NCBI RefSeq assembly: GCF_009858245.1
Contig: NZ_VMSB01000001.1
Coordinates: forward strand, 930,001-994,000
Length of the DNA: 64,000 bases
Direction: 5' to 3'
Source: Ornithinibacter aureus
GTDB taxonomy: Bacteria; Actinomycetota; Actinomycetes; Actinomycetales; Dermatophilaceae
Shown: piece after piece, positions 9,915 to 17,867 of the stretch
Numbering within the stretch: position 1 is the first letter of the stretch
How the letters are laid out: each line of letters begins with the position of its first letter
Notes under the pieces: model-generated
The model's database searches: none
What the model was told of the DNA's origin: nothing
What the model saw: the letters and a program-made list of their open reading frames with translations, nothing else
Position numbers and translations under genes: made by a program

Positions 9915-9989
9915 GCGCCCTGTGATGACGCGCCCTGTGATGACGCACCCTGTGATGACTCACCCTGTGATGACGCGCTCTGTCATGAC
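9915..9989. repeat. 15-bp minisatellite, five copies
   Basis: Five head-to-tail copies of a 15-bp unit, consensus GCGCCCTGTGATGAC, at 9915, 9930, 9945, 9960 and 9975. Copies 1-2 are identical, 3-4 differ by one or two bases and copy 5 by two. The array sits between the convergent ends of the DinB-like gene and the ESX-like gene. Unit length is a multiple of three, but no credible protein covers it. Confidence 0.9.
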
Positions 9990-10055
9990 GTGACCGGCGA
10001 CGGGCCGACCGGTGACACGGCGGCGGGGCCCTTCGCACTACTGCGCGGGCCGCGG

Positions 10056-11258
10056 CTACGTCGCCGACCGAGCTCGGTGCGGCTCCTCGTGGGGCACCAC
10101 CTTGGGGAGCACCTTCGGTGCGACCTTCACCCCCACGTCGAGGGCTGTGCCGGCGGCATACATCTTCTGGGCTGCCGGACCGTTGGCGCTGGCCCGCCGC
10201 CACCCGTCGAGGAACACCTGATCGGCCTTAACCTGCGCTGCGGTGCGCACCCGGGCCACCGCCTGCTCCCGCGACACCTTCCACACCGGGGTGGTGCGCA
10301 CCGGGCGGGGCGTGACCTCGAGGAACCTGGTCGGGGTGGCACGATCATCGGCCTCGACCCGGAACCGTGCCCTGATGGCGTCGCGCCTGGCCCTCGCCTG
10401 CTGCGTCACCCCGAGGGCGAGCCGCTGCTGCGTGGTGAGCCGGCGCGTGCTGCTGAAGAACGAGCCGGATGCCGACTTCGTGGCCCCCGCGGTGCCGGCG
10501 ATCTTGAGTGCCCCGGCCACATTGGACGCACCGGCCATCGCGACCGTGGTCCCGAGGTCGGACCACGACCCCTCCCCGTACCCCACGAGCAACGTGGTGT
10601 CGGCAGCCAGGTTCAGGACGTCACCGGCAGCGGCGACCGGACGCAGGCAGGGCGCCACTGTCGCAACGGTGCCCACCGCCGCCAGGTTGCGACCGACCGT
10701 CTGGCCACCCGCCACCAGCCGGTAGAGCGCCGAGTCGGTCACGGCATCCTGCGTCAGCGCTCGCACCGCGGCCGAGCACCGAGCATCCACCGCACGGAAC
10801 CGCTCCATGGCGGCCGCATGCCGGGCCCGGGCGCTGTCCCTGATGCGCACCTGGTCACGCTGGAGGGCGCGCACCGCAACGACGTCCGGCGAGACCTCGT
10901 CGGACCCGGCACTGATCAGGGCGTATGCACGGTCCTCCAGCACCGCGTACGTGTCCTGAGCCTCGGAGTCGTCACGGATCGCCCCCTCGACGACCCGTTG
11001 CGCCTCCTCCATGGCATCGGCGAGCTCGCGCAGCGGCACCGCAGCGCCGCCGAGTCGCCGCGCCACGGCATCCAACAGGGGCGGCGCCTCGTCGAGCCTG
11101 GCCCCGAACGCCTCCCCCGATGAACTCACCCACGTCGCGCCACGCTTCAACCCTGCGAGCACCGTCGTCACATCCCCGACACGACGTGACGACGCGGTCA
11201 GCCGGTCGGCGAGCTCACGCACGCCGCTCGGGCTGCCCGACAACGGCTCCAGGATCAT
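10056..11258 (-). CDS. Putative type VII (ESX) secreted or toxin-like protein
   Basis: 400 residues. Residues 1-95 form an all-helical domain (GSPSGVRELADRLTASSRRV, then WVSSSGEAFGARLDEAPPLL and ADAMEEAQRVVEGA) that resembles the N-terminal T7SS signal domain of large ESX-associated proteins. The middle is Ala/Gly rich with two likely hydrophobic stretches near 190-260. The C-terminal 140 residues are basic (RRLTTQQRLALGVTQQARAR) and match no toxin I recognise. It overlaps the small upstream gene by 4 nt (ATGA), so the two are translated together. Confidence 0.6.
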   Translation of the reverse strand: MILEPLSGSPSGVRELADRLTASSRRVGDVTTVLAGLKRGATWVSSSGEAFGARLDEAPPLLDAVARRLGGAAVPLRELADAMEEAQRVVEGAIRDDSEAQDTYAVLEDRAYALISAGSDEVSPDVVAVRALQRDQVRIRDSARARHAAAMERFRAVDARCSAAVRALTQDAVTDSALYRLVAGGQTVGRNLAAVGTVATVAPCLRPVAAAGDVLNLAADTTLLVGYGEGSWSDLGTTVAMAGASNVAGALKIAGTAGATKSASGSFFSSTRRLTTQQRLALGVTQQARARRDAIRARFRVEADDRATPTRFLEVTPRPVRTTPVWKVSREQAVARVRTAAQVKADQVFLDGWRRASANGPAAQKMYAAGTALDVGVKVAPKVLPKVVPHEEPHRARSAT

Positions 11259-11542
11259 GGCTGGGCACCGCCGAACAGTCGCCTGACCCCGGCCTCGGTG
11301 TCGACGTACACGGTGCCCGCGCTCACCGCAGCCTCCCCGAGCGAGCCGAGGGCCCTACCGAGCGCGATCCGCTGCCGGCGCCACCCCCCGAGCAGCTCCT
11401 CCACGGCAGGGCCGCTCTCCCCCGGCCCTAGCACCATGCGCTCGATCGAAGGGTCCTGCATCAACAGGAAGTCGGCGCCCACCTCGGTGAGCGACACCCC
11501 CAGCTCGGCGACCTGCGCCCCGTCCACCCGGATGATCGTCAT
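11255..11542 (-). CDS. Small ESX/EspC-like helical protein
   Basis: 95 residues from ATG 11542; in-frame GTG codons at 11548 and 11551 are alternatives. It carries a WRRQRIALGRALGSLGEAAV helix after a GG turn, similar in size and layout to WXG100/EspC-type partners of ESX substrates, but the strict WXG motif is absent (GGW instead). It lies upstream of and overlaps the larger ESX-like gene, as chaperone-like partners do. Its start codon lies inside a perfect 17-bp inverted repeat (11533-11572). The ESX assignment is inference from size, helical pattern and context. Confidence 0.5.
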   Translation of the reverse strand: MTIIRVDGAQVAELGVSLTEVGADFLLMQDPSIERMVLGPGESGPAVEELLGGWRRQRIALGRALGSLGEAAVSAGTVYVDTEAGVRRLFGGAQP

Positions 11543-11572
11543 GGCCACCACGGTAGGTGGCCATGACGATCA
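11533..11572 (-). promoter_or_regulatory. Perfect 17-bp inverted repeat over a start codon
   Basis: Arms 11533-11549 (TGATCGTCATGGCCACC) and 11556-11572 are exact reverse complements with a 6-nt loop ACGGTA. On the minus strand the downstream arm holds the ATG (11542) and the first codons of the ESX-like small gene. In mRNA this hairpin would bury the start codon and any ribosome site. In DNA it could be an operator. Confidence 0.75.
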
Positions 11573-11582
11573 GCCCGGAAAG

Positions 11583-11591
11583 TTATCCACA
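11583..11591 (+). other. Single consensus DnaA box
   Basis: TTATCCACA is the perfect DnaA-box consensus. It is the only copy I noticed here, 11 nt beyond the hairpin that covers the small ESX-like gene's start. It may titrate DnaA or regulate that gene. A chance match is possible. Confidence 0.3.
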
Positions 11592-11649
11592 GGCACTGAA
11601 CCTGCCTGCACCACAACGTCTTTCGACACCCTGATGCAGAGTAGAGCCG

Positions 11650-12972
11650 CTACTGCGTCGCGGCGGCGGCGAACCCGGCATCCAGGTCGGCCAGGATGTC
11701 CTGGATCGACTCGAGGCCGACCGCGAGGCGCACCAACCCGGGCGTCACGCCTGCGGCGAGACGGTCCTCGTCGCCACCCTGGCTGTGCGTCGTGGATGCC
11801 GGGTGGATCGCGAGCGAGCGCACGTCACCGATGTTGGCGACGTGGCTGTGCAGCGTCAGCCCCTCGACGAAGCGCTGCCCCGCCTCGAGGCCACCGGCGA
11901 TCTCGAACGCGAGCACCGCACCGGCACCCTTGGGTGCGTACTTGTCGGCCAGCGCCTTGCTCGGGCTGCCGTCGAGCGAGGCCCAGCGCACCGACTCCAC
12001 CTGCGGGTGCGCGGCCAGGTGGGCCGCCACGGCGCGGGCGTTCTCGATGTGTCGCTCGACGCGCAGGCTGAGCGTCTCGATGCCCTGGGAGATGAGGAAG
12101 GCGTTGAACGGCGAGATCGCCGACCCGAGGTCGCGCAGCAGCTGCACGCGGGCCTTGAGGATGTACGCGAGGTTGGCGCCGAGCGCGCCACCGACGCCGA
12201 GGTCACGAGCGAACACCAGCCCGTGGTAGCTCTCGTCGGGGGTGTTGTAGTTGGGGAAGCGCTCCGGGTCCCGGGCGAAGTCGAACGTTCCGCCGTCGAC
12301 GATGACGCCGGCGATCGACGTGCCGTGCCCGCCGAGGTACTTCGTCGCCGAGTGGATGACGACGTCGGCGCCCCACTCCAGCGGACGGATCAGGTAGGGC
12401 GTCGCGATGGTGTTGTCGACGACGAGCGGCACACCGGCCTCGTGGGCGACCCCGGCCACCCCGGCGATGTCGAGCACCTCGGCCTTGGGGTTGGCGATCG
12501 TCTCGGCGAAGAAGGCCTTGGTGTTGGGGCGCACGGCGTCGCGCCAGGCCTGCAGGTCGGCCTGGTCCTCGACGAAGGTCACGTCGATGCCGAGCTTGGT
12601 GAAGGTGAACTTGAGCAGGTTCACCGTGCCGCCGTACAGGGCCGAGCTGGCGACGATGTGGTCACCGGCCTCGGCGATGTTGAGCAGGCCGAGCGTCGTC
12701 GCGGCCTGCCCCGACGAGACGAGGAGCGCCCCGACGCCACCCTCGAGCGCCGCGATCCGCTGCTCCACGGCATCCTGCGTCGGGTTCATGATTCGGGTGT
12801 AGATGTTCCCGAACTCCTTGAGCGCGAACAGGTTCGCCGCGTGCGTGGTGTCGTTGAAGACATAGGACGTCGTCTGGTAGATCGGCAGGGCCCGGGCACC
12901 GGTGGTGGGGTCGGGCACCTGGCCGGCGTGGATCTGCGTGGTCTCGAAACCCCACTGGGACGGGTCGGTCAT
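11650..12972 (-). CDS. metY: O-acetylhomoserine sulfhydrylase (PLP-dependent)
   Basis: 440 residues, full length for MetY. It makes homocysteine (or methionine) from O-acetylhomoserine and sulfide in the cytoplasm. The PLP lysine is Lys211 in HSATKYLGGHG, with Asp186 (VVVDNTIATP) for the ring nitrogen and Tyr/Arg of the NIYTRIMNPT segment at about 57-64 for the phosphate. The opening WGFETTQIHAGQVPDPTTGA is typical of MetY rather than MetB or MetC. The start ATG 12972 is preceded by GAGG. Control is by the SAM-IV riboswitch directly upstream, so high S-adenosylmethionine should shut it off. Confidence 0.95.
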   Translation of the reverse strand: MTDPSQWGFETTQIHAGQVPDPTTGARALPIYQTTSYVFNDTTHAANLFALKEFGNIYTRIMNPTQDAVEQRIAALEGGVGALLVSSGQAATTLGLLNIAEAGDHIVASSALYGGTVNLLKFTFTKLGIDVTFVEDQADLQAWRDAVRPNTKAFFAETIANPKAEVLDIAGVAGVAHEAGVPLVVDNTIATPYLIRPLEWGADVVIHSATKYLGGHGTSIAGVIVDGGTFDFARDPERFPNYNTPDESYHGLVFARDLGVGGALGANLAYILKARVQLLRDLGSAISPFNAFLISQGIETLSLRVERHIENARAVAAHLAAHPQVESVRWASLDGSPSKALADKYAPKGAGAVLAFEIAGGLEAGQRFVEGLTLHSHVANIGDVRSLAIHPASTTHSQGGDEDRLAAGVTPGLVRLAVGLESIQDILADLDAGFAAAATQ

Positions 12973-12994
12973 GGCATTGCCTCTTTCGAACGAG

Positions 12995-13105
12995 CGCTTG
13001 CGTGCCGGCGGGCGCCGGTCGCCAGGTCTTCACCCGGGGCACCCCACCGCGGGTGGAGGGTTGCCGGCCAGCGAGCCGGGGCTTGTCGCTGGCACTCATG
13101 ACCTG
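12995..13105 (-). ncRNA. SAM-IV riboswitch
   Basis: The minus-strand leader of metY reads GGTCATGAGTGCCAGCG, AAGCCCCGGCTCGCTGGCC, GGCAACCCTCC and GGTGGGGTGCCCCGGGTGA, ending in GAAGACC which pairs with the 5' GGTC (13025-13103). This order of conserved blocks is that of the SAM-IV class, known from actinobacterial met genes. A further GC hairpin (CCGGCGCCCGCCGG) follows before the GAGG site of metY, fitting the outlying P5 or an expression platform that hides the ribosome site. Exact ends are approximate. Confidence 0.88.
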
Positions 13106-13110
13106 CCGGG

Positions 13111-13116
13111 ACTATA
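13111..13116 (-). promoter_or_regulatory. Likely -10 box of the metY riboswitch transcript
   Basis: TATAGT on the minus strand, 8 nt before the first conserved base of the riboswitch, is at the right place for a sigma-A type -10 element. No convincing -35 is visible; a 16-bp palindrome (13120-13135) fills much of the spacer. Confidence 0.5.
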
Positions 13117-13119
13117 CGA

Positions 13120-13135
13120 CGGCATCCGGATGCCG
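13120..13135. repeat. 16-bp palindrome made of two opposed genome octamers
   Basis: CGGCATCCGGATGCCG is a perfect palindrome formed by abutting the over-represented octamer with its reverse complement. It lies just upstream of the -10 box for metY and 52 nt upstream of the divergent aldo/keto reductase start, so it could influence both. Confidence 0.7.
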
Positions 13136-13187
13136 GTCACGCGGCCCCCGCGCCCATCTCACCTCGCGAACGCGACAGGATGGCTCC

Positions 13188-14255
13188 ATGACCCTTCACG
13201 CAGACGAGTACCAGGCCGCTCCCGGACGTTACGAGGCGGGGATGCCGTATCGCCGCGTCGGCCGTTCGGGGCTGGACCTCCCGGCGATCTCGCTCGGGCT
13301 GTGGCACAACTTCGGCGACGACGTGCCGCTGGAGCGCCAGCAGGCCACGCTGCGACGGGCCTTCGACCGGGGCGTCACGCACTTTGACCTCGCGAACAAC
13401 TACGGCCCGCCGTACGGCAGCGCCGAGCGCAACTTCGGGTCGATCCTCGCCCGCGACTTCTCCCGCTACCGCGACGAGCTGGTCATCAGCTCCAAGGCGG
13501 GCTACGACATGTGGCCCGGCCCCTACGGCCAGGGCGGTGGCTCGCGCAAGTACGTCATCGCCTCGTGCGAGCAGTCGCTGAGGCGCATGGGCCTGGACTA
13601 CGTCGACATCTTCTACAGCCACCGCTTCGACGAGACGACTCCCCTCGAGGAGACGATGGGTGCGCTGGATTCGCTCGTGCGCTCTGGCAAGGCGCTGTAC
13701 GTCGGCATCTCGTCGTACTCGGGCGAGCGCACCCGCGAGGCCGCGGCGATCCTGCGGGAGATGGGCACCCCGCTGCTCATCCACCAGCCGTCGTACTCGA
13801 TGCTCAACCGCTGGATCGAGCGGGCCCCCGGCTCTGCCGGGGCGGACCTGCTCGACGCGGCCGACGAGGTCGGGGCCGGGGTCATCGCGTTCTCCCCGCT
13901 CGCGCAGGGGATGCTGACGGACAAGTACCTGGGCGGCATCCCCGAGGGCTCTCGCGCGGCTGCGGGCAAGTCGCTGGACCCGGAACTGCTCACCGAGGAG
14001 TCGCTGCGCCACGTGCGGGCGCTGAACGAGATGGCGCAGACGCGGGGGCAGTCGCTCGCCCAGATGGCGCTGGCGTGGGCACTGCGCGACCCCCGGGTCA
14101 CCTCCGTGCTCATCGGTGCGTCGTCGGTCGAGCAGCTCGACGACAGCCTGGATGCCGTGGGCAACCTGGACTTCTCCGCCGACGAACTCGCGCAGATCGA
14201 CCAGCACGCGGTCGAGGCCGGCATCAACCTGTGGAAGACCTCGAGCGACAAGTGA
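13188..14255 (+). CDS. Aldo/keto reductase (YghZ/MgrA-like)
   Basis: 355 residues from ATG 13188 with AGGA 7 nt upstream. An NADPH-dependent TIM-barrel enzyme: catalytic Asp and Tyr in HFDLANNYGPPYGSAE, Lys in VISSKAGYDM, His in DIFYSHRFD. The N-terminal YEAGMPYRRVGRSGLDLP and the MWPGPYGQGGGSRKY insert are characteristic of the L-glyceraldehyde-3-phosphate reductase group (YghZ), which reduces small aldehydes such as methylglyoxal. The gene is divergent from metY and 12 nt ahead of an F420-type reductase. Confidence 0.9.
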   Translation: MTLHADEYQAAPGRYEAGMPYRRVGRSGLDLPAISLGLWHNFGDDVPLERQQATLRRAFDRGVTHFDLANNYGPPYGSAERNFGSILARDFSRYRDELVISSKAGYDMWPGPYGQGGGSRKYVIASCEQSLRRMGLDYVDIFYSHRFDETTPLEETMGALDSLVRSGKALYVGISSYSGERTREAAAILREMGTPLLIHQPSYSMLNRWIERAPGSAGADLLDAADEVGAGVIAFSPLAQGMLTDKYLGGIPEGSRAAAGKSLDPELLTEESLRHVRALNEMAQTRGQSLAQMALAWALRDPRVTSVLIGASSVEQLDDSLDAVGNLDFSADELAQIDQHAVEAGINLWKTSSDK

Positions 14256-14267
14256 GTTGAGCAGACC

Positions 14268-14753
14268 ATGACCAACGACACCGAGGCGACCAACACCGTG
14301 ACCACCGGCACCGAAAGCACCGACACCTACATCCCCAGCCCGTCGGACTGGGTCCGCCAGCAGGTGGAGACCATCGAGGCCACCGGGGACACCCGCTCGG
14401 TCGACATCATGGGCCTGCCCGTCGTCCTGCTGACGATGCGTGGCAAGAAGACCGGCGCGCTGCGCAAGGTGCCCCTCATGCGGGTGGAGCACGACGGGGT
14501 GTACGCCGCGGTGGCCAGCAAGGGCGGCGCCCCCGACCACCCGCAGTGGTACTCGAACCTGCTGGCCAACCCGACCCTGACGCTCATGGACGGCACCGCC
14601 TCGTGGGATGCCGTCGCGCGCGAGATCACCGGTGAGGAGCGGGAGCAGTGGTGGGCACGCTGCGTGGCGGCCTTCCCGAACTACGCGGAGTACCAGGCCA
14701 ACACCGACCGGACCATCCCGGTGCTCCTGCTGGAGCCGGTGCCAGTGGGCTGA
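14268..14753 (+). CDS. Deazaflavin (F420)-dependent nitroreductase family protein
   Basis: 161 residues. The core has LLTMRGKKTGALRKVPLMRV, then YAAVASKGGAPDHPQWYSNL and LLANPTLTLMDGT, which is the signature of the Ddn/F420H2-dependent quinone reductase family. The family uses F420H2 to reduce quinones or nitroaromatics. The first 20 residues are Thr/Glu rich and may be dispensable. With only 12 nt after the aldo/keto reductase it is likely co-transcribed, which suggests a joint role in detoxifying reactive carbonyls or quinones. Confidence 0.85.
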   Translation: MTNDTEATNTVTTGTESTDTYIPSPSDWVRQQVETIEATGDTRSVDIMGLPVVLLTMRGKKTGALRKVPLMRVEHDGVYAAVASKGGAPDHPQWYSNLLANPTLTLMDGTASWDAVAREITGEEREQWWARCVAAFPNYAEYQANTDRTIPVLLLEPVPVG

Positions 14754-14782
14754 GGCCCGGGCAGGACCAGCCGGGCTGAGGC

Positions 14783-15214
14783 TCAGGCAGGGCCAGCGCT
14801 GTCGACCCGGCGGAACCACCACAGGCCGAGCACGGGCAGCACGAGCGGGACGAAGCCGTAGCCCTGGCCGAAGTGCGACCACACGGTCTTGTCCGGGAAG
14901 GCGTCGGGCACGAGGAACGACGCCGTCCCGACGACGAGCACGCCGACGAGCTCGATCGCGCACGCGATGACTCCGACGCGCACCCACCGTCCGCCCCGGG
15001 CGAGGCACCAGGTCGCGAGCACGTAGACGGCGGCCGCGAGCGCGGAGAGCGTGTAGGCGAGCGGCGCCGCCCCGAAGTCGGTCGTGATCTGAAGGATCGA
15101 GCGCCCGGTGGCGGCGAGGGCGAGCACGCCGTAGACGGTGACGAGGATGACGCCGGGCCCACCGAGGGCCCGGCGGTCGGCGGCTCGATCAGCGGCGGAG
15201 CGCGCCTCAGGCAC
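14783..15214 (-). CDS. Small integral membrane protein, four helices
   Basis: 143 residues with hydrophobic segments at about 21-40, 51-70, 79-100 and 119-135 and short charged loops. No known catalytic motif. Its start overlaps the end of the next membrane-protein gene by 8 nt, so the two form a translationally coupled pair. Function unknown. Confidence 0.6.
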   Translation of the reverse strand: MPEARSAADRAADRRALGGPGVILVTVYGVLALAATGRSILQITTDFGAAPLAYTLSALAAAVYVLATWCLARGGRWVRVGVIACAIELVGVLVVGTASFLVPDAFPDKTVWSHFGQGYGFVPLVLPVLGLWWFRRVDSAGPA

Positions 15215-15569
15215 TGAGGTTCCAGATCTGCTGGAGGCGGGCCGTCATCACGGCGACGGCGAACGCGCCAACGGCCAGGGACCCCATGGCCCAGACCGTC
15301 TTCTCCTTGATCGTCAGCAACACGGTGCTGATCGGGATGACGGGCAGCGACACCAGGTAGGCCACGAACGTCGCACGGTCCGTGGAGTCCTCGACCTCCC
15401 CGAGCCCGACGAGCCCGAGCACGAGCTGGACGATCAGGCCGATCTCCAGCAGGGCCGCGAGCAACAGCACCCGGTCGTCGATGAGCCGGTCCCGGACGGC
15501 GTAGAAGCCCGAGACGACGAGCAGCACGGCCGCCAGGCCCACGACGGCATACGTCAGCGGCGCGATCAC
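15207..15569 (-). CDS. Small integral membrane protein, four helices
   Basis: 120 residues from GTG 15569 (MIAPLTYAVVGLAAVLLVVS); the frame opens at 15602 but that start would run into the divergent hydrolase promoter. Four hydrophobic segments (about 5-25, 35-56, 69-88, 95-112). It is the upstream member of a coupled pair with the 14783-15214 gene, perhaps forming one membrane complex. No family recognised. Confidence 0.6.
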   Translation of the reverse strand: MIAPLTYAVVGLAAVLLVVSGFYAVRDRLIDDRVLLLAALLEIGLIVQLVLGLVGLGEVEDSTDRATFVAYLVSLPVIPISTVLLTIKEKTVWAMGSLAVGAFAVAVMTARLQQIWNLSA

Positions 15570-15602
15570 GTGTGTCAGCCTACCCGCGGGTATGGTCCCC
15601 AC

Positions 15603-16508
15603 ATGACCAGTGCACAGCTCGGCGACGTGACCATCGAGTTCGAGATCGACGGCCCCGACGACGGCATCCCGATGCTCCTCGTGATGGGGCTGGGCGCCCA
15701 GCTCGTCGCGTGGCCGACCCCGATCATCGACGGCCTCGTCGAGAACGGCTTCCGGGTCATCCGGATGGACAACCGCGACATCGGCCTGTCAACGAAGACC
15801 CAAGGTCCGGCACCGACGCGGGCAGACCTGCTCAAGGCCTTCGCCCACCGCCGCTACGCCCAGTCCGACTACCTCCTGGCCGACATGGCCGGCGACGCGG
15901 TCGCGCTGCTCGACCACCTCGACATCGAGGCCGCCCACGTGGTCGGTGTGTCCATGGGCGGGATGATCGCCCAGCAGCTGACCATCGACCACCCGACGCG
16001 CGTGCTCAGCCTGTGCTCGATCATGTCGAACACGGGCTCGCGCCTGCACGGGACGGTGGCCCCCAAGCTGCTGCCGACCATGGCGATGACCATGACCACG
16101 CCGCGCCCGACCGACCCGGACGAGGCCGAGCGCCGCGGCGTCGAGAGCTTCCGCCTCATCGCCGGGCCGCACTACGACGCCGACGAGATGGCCGTCATGG
16201 TCCGCCGGGCCATCGACCGGGACATCAACCCGCTCGGCACCGCTCGCCAGCTGCTCGCGATCCAGGCCAGCCCCGACCGCACCCCCGGGCTGCGCACGAT
16301 CACCGTGCCGACCGTGGTCATCCACGGCCTGCTCGACCAGCTCGTCCTGCCGAGCGGTGGTATCGCGACCGCCCGGGCCATCCCGGGCTCACGCCTGGTG
16401 ATGTTCCCCGACATGGCCCACGACCTGCCGGGTCCGCGCCGCGCCGAGATCGTCGAGGAGATCGTCCGCAACGCCGCGCGGGCCAAGGTCTGCGTCAGCC
16501 AGGACTGA
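15603..16508 (+). CDS. Alpha/beta-fold hydrolase
   Basis: 301 residues. Nucleophile Ser117 in VVGVSMGGMIAQQ, probable acid in IHGLLDQLVLP near 248 and base His in FPDMAHDLPGP near 275 complete the triad. Opening QLGDVTIEFEIDGPDDGIPM and MDNRDIGLS are typical of the epoxide-hydrolase/esterase-like subfamily, but substrate cannot be read. TATGGT ends 8 nt before the ATG, so a leaderless or nearly leaderless transcript is plausible. Confidence 0.85.
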   Translation: MTSAQLGDVTIEFEIDGPDDGIPMLLVMGLGAQLVAWPTPIIDGLVENGFRVIRMDNRDIGLSTKTQGPAPTRADLLKAFAHRRYAQSDYLLADMAGDAVALLDHLDIEAAHVVGVSMGGMIAQQLTIDHPTRVLSLCSIMSNTGSRLHGTVAPKLLPTMAMTMTTPRPTDPDEAERRGVESFRLIAGPHYDADEMAVMVRRAIDRDINPLGTARQLLAIQASPDRTPGLRTITVPTVVIHGLLDQLVLPSGGIATARAIPGSRLVMFPDMAHDLPGPRRAEIVEEIVRNAARAKVCVSQD

Positions 16509-16511
16509 GGA

Positions 16512-17759
16512 CTACGGACGCTCGAGGGCGTCCGCGACGGCATCCACGAGCATGCCGACCTCGTCAGCCGTGATGACCAGCGGCGGGGCGATGCGGATGG
16601 TGGACCCGTGGGTGTCCTTGGCGAGCACCCCGCGCCGCATGAGGCGCTCGGAGACCTCGCGGCCACTCGGACCGCCGGGCTCGATGTCCAGCCCGGCCCA
16701 TAGCCCACGGACCCGGATGCCGGACAGCCCGTTTCCGTGACCCGTGCGCACGAGCGGGGTGAGGAGCTCGCTGAGCAGGCTGCCGAGCTCGGTGGCCCGT
16801 GCCTGGAACTCCCCCTCGGAGAGCATGGTGACGACCTCGTGGCCGATCGCGGCGGCGAGCGGGTTGCCCCCGAAGGTCGAGCCGTGCGACCCGGGGGTGA
16901 TGACCTCGAGGATCTCGCGGTTGGTCGCGATGGCCGAGACCGGGTAGAGCCCACCGCCGAGGGCCTTGCCCATCACGTAGATGTCGGGAACGACGTCCTC
17001 GTGCTCACACGCGAAGGTGCGTCCGGTGCGGGCGAGCCCCGACTGGATCTCGTCGGCGAGCATGAGCACACCGGCCTCGTCGCAGATCTGGCGCACGGCC
17101 CGCAGGTAGCCCTCGGGTGGGATGACGACGCCGCCCTCGCCCTGGATCGGCTCGAGGAGGACCGCCACGGTGAACTCGTCGACCGCCTGGCGCAGCGACT
17201 CGACGTCGCCGTAGGTGACCGTGCGGAAGCCCGGGGTGTATGGCCCGTACTCGTCGCGGGCGACCTTGTCGTCGGAGAAGCTGATGATGGTCGTCGTGCG
17301 GCCGTGGAAGTTGCCCTCCATGACGATGATGTTGGCCTGGTCCTCGGGCACCCCCTTGACGCGGTACCCCCAGCGCCGGCTGACCTTCAGGGCGGTCTCG
17401 ACGGCCTCGGCGCCGGTGTTCATCGGCAGGACCATGTCCTTGCCGGTCAGCTCGGCTAGGGCCTGGGAGAACGGGCCGAGCTGGTCGTTGTGGAAGGCCC
17501 GGCTCGTGAGGGTGAGCCGCGAGAGCTGGTCGTGGGCGCGCGCCAGCAGCCGCGGGTGCCCGTGGCCGAAGTTCAGTGCCGAGTACCCGGCGAGGCAGTC
17601 GAGGTACCGCTTGCCGTCGACATCGGTCACCCAGGCACCCTCCCCGTGGGAGAGCACCACCGGCAACGGGTGGTAGTTGTGCGCGGCGTAACGCTCCACC
17701 TGGGCAATGTGTGCGGCGGTCTGGGCGCTGCCCACGTGGCTGGTGCTGTCTGACGTCAT
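16512..17759 (-). CDS. rocD: Ornithine aminotransferase
   Basis: 415 residues, class III aminotransferase. Converts ornithine and 2-oxoglutarate to glutamate semialdehyde and glutamate in arginine catabolism. PLP lysine is Lys265 in YVMGKALGGG, with Asp236 in MLADEIQSGL. The opening VERYAAHNYHPLPVVLSHGE and LDCLAGYSALNFGHGHPR are diagnostic for RocD against other class III enzymes. It ends convergently with the alpha/beta hydrolase, 3 nt apart. No other arginine-pathway gene lies in the window. Confidence 0.95.
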   Translation of the reverse strand: MTSDSTSHVGSAQTAAHIAQVERYAAHNYHPLPVVLSHGEGAWVTDVDGKRYLDCLAGYSALNFGHGHPRLLARAHDQLSRLTLTSRAFHNDQLGPFSQALAELTGKDMVLPMNTGAEAVETALKVSRRWGYRVKGVPEDQANIIVMEGNFHGRTTTIISFSDDKVARDEYGPYTPGFRTVTYGDVESLRQAVDEFTVAVLLEPIQGEGGVVIPPEGYLRAVRQICDEAGVLMLADEIQSGLARTGRTFACEHEDVVPDIYVMGKALGGGLYPVSAIATNREILEVITPGSHGSTFGGNPLAAAIGHEVVTMLSEGEFQARATELGSLLSELLTPLVRTGHGNGLSGIRVRGLWAGLDIEPGGPSGREVSERLMRRGVLAKDTHGSTIRIAPPLVITADEVGMLVDAVADALERP

Positions 17760-17867
17760 CGTCGCCTCCTCGCTGGTGAGCGTAGCGGTCGGCGAGGTTC
17801 AGCGCGCGGGTGGGGCGGACGGCATCCGGTCGTGGCGGTCCGGGTGCGCCGGCTCAGGTGTGCCGGG

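Noticed and set aside
9915-9989. Tandem array considered as a CRISPR
   Set aside because: Units are 15 bp with no spacers between them and no cas genes are in the window.
11583-11591. DnaA box considered as part of an origin of replication
   Set aside because: Only one box, no AT-rich unwinding region and no dnaA or dnaN genes.
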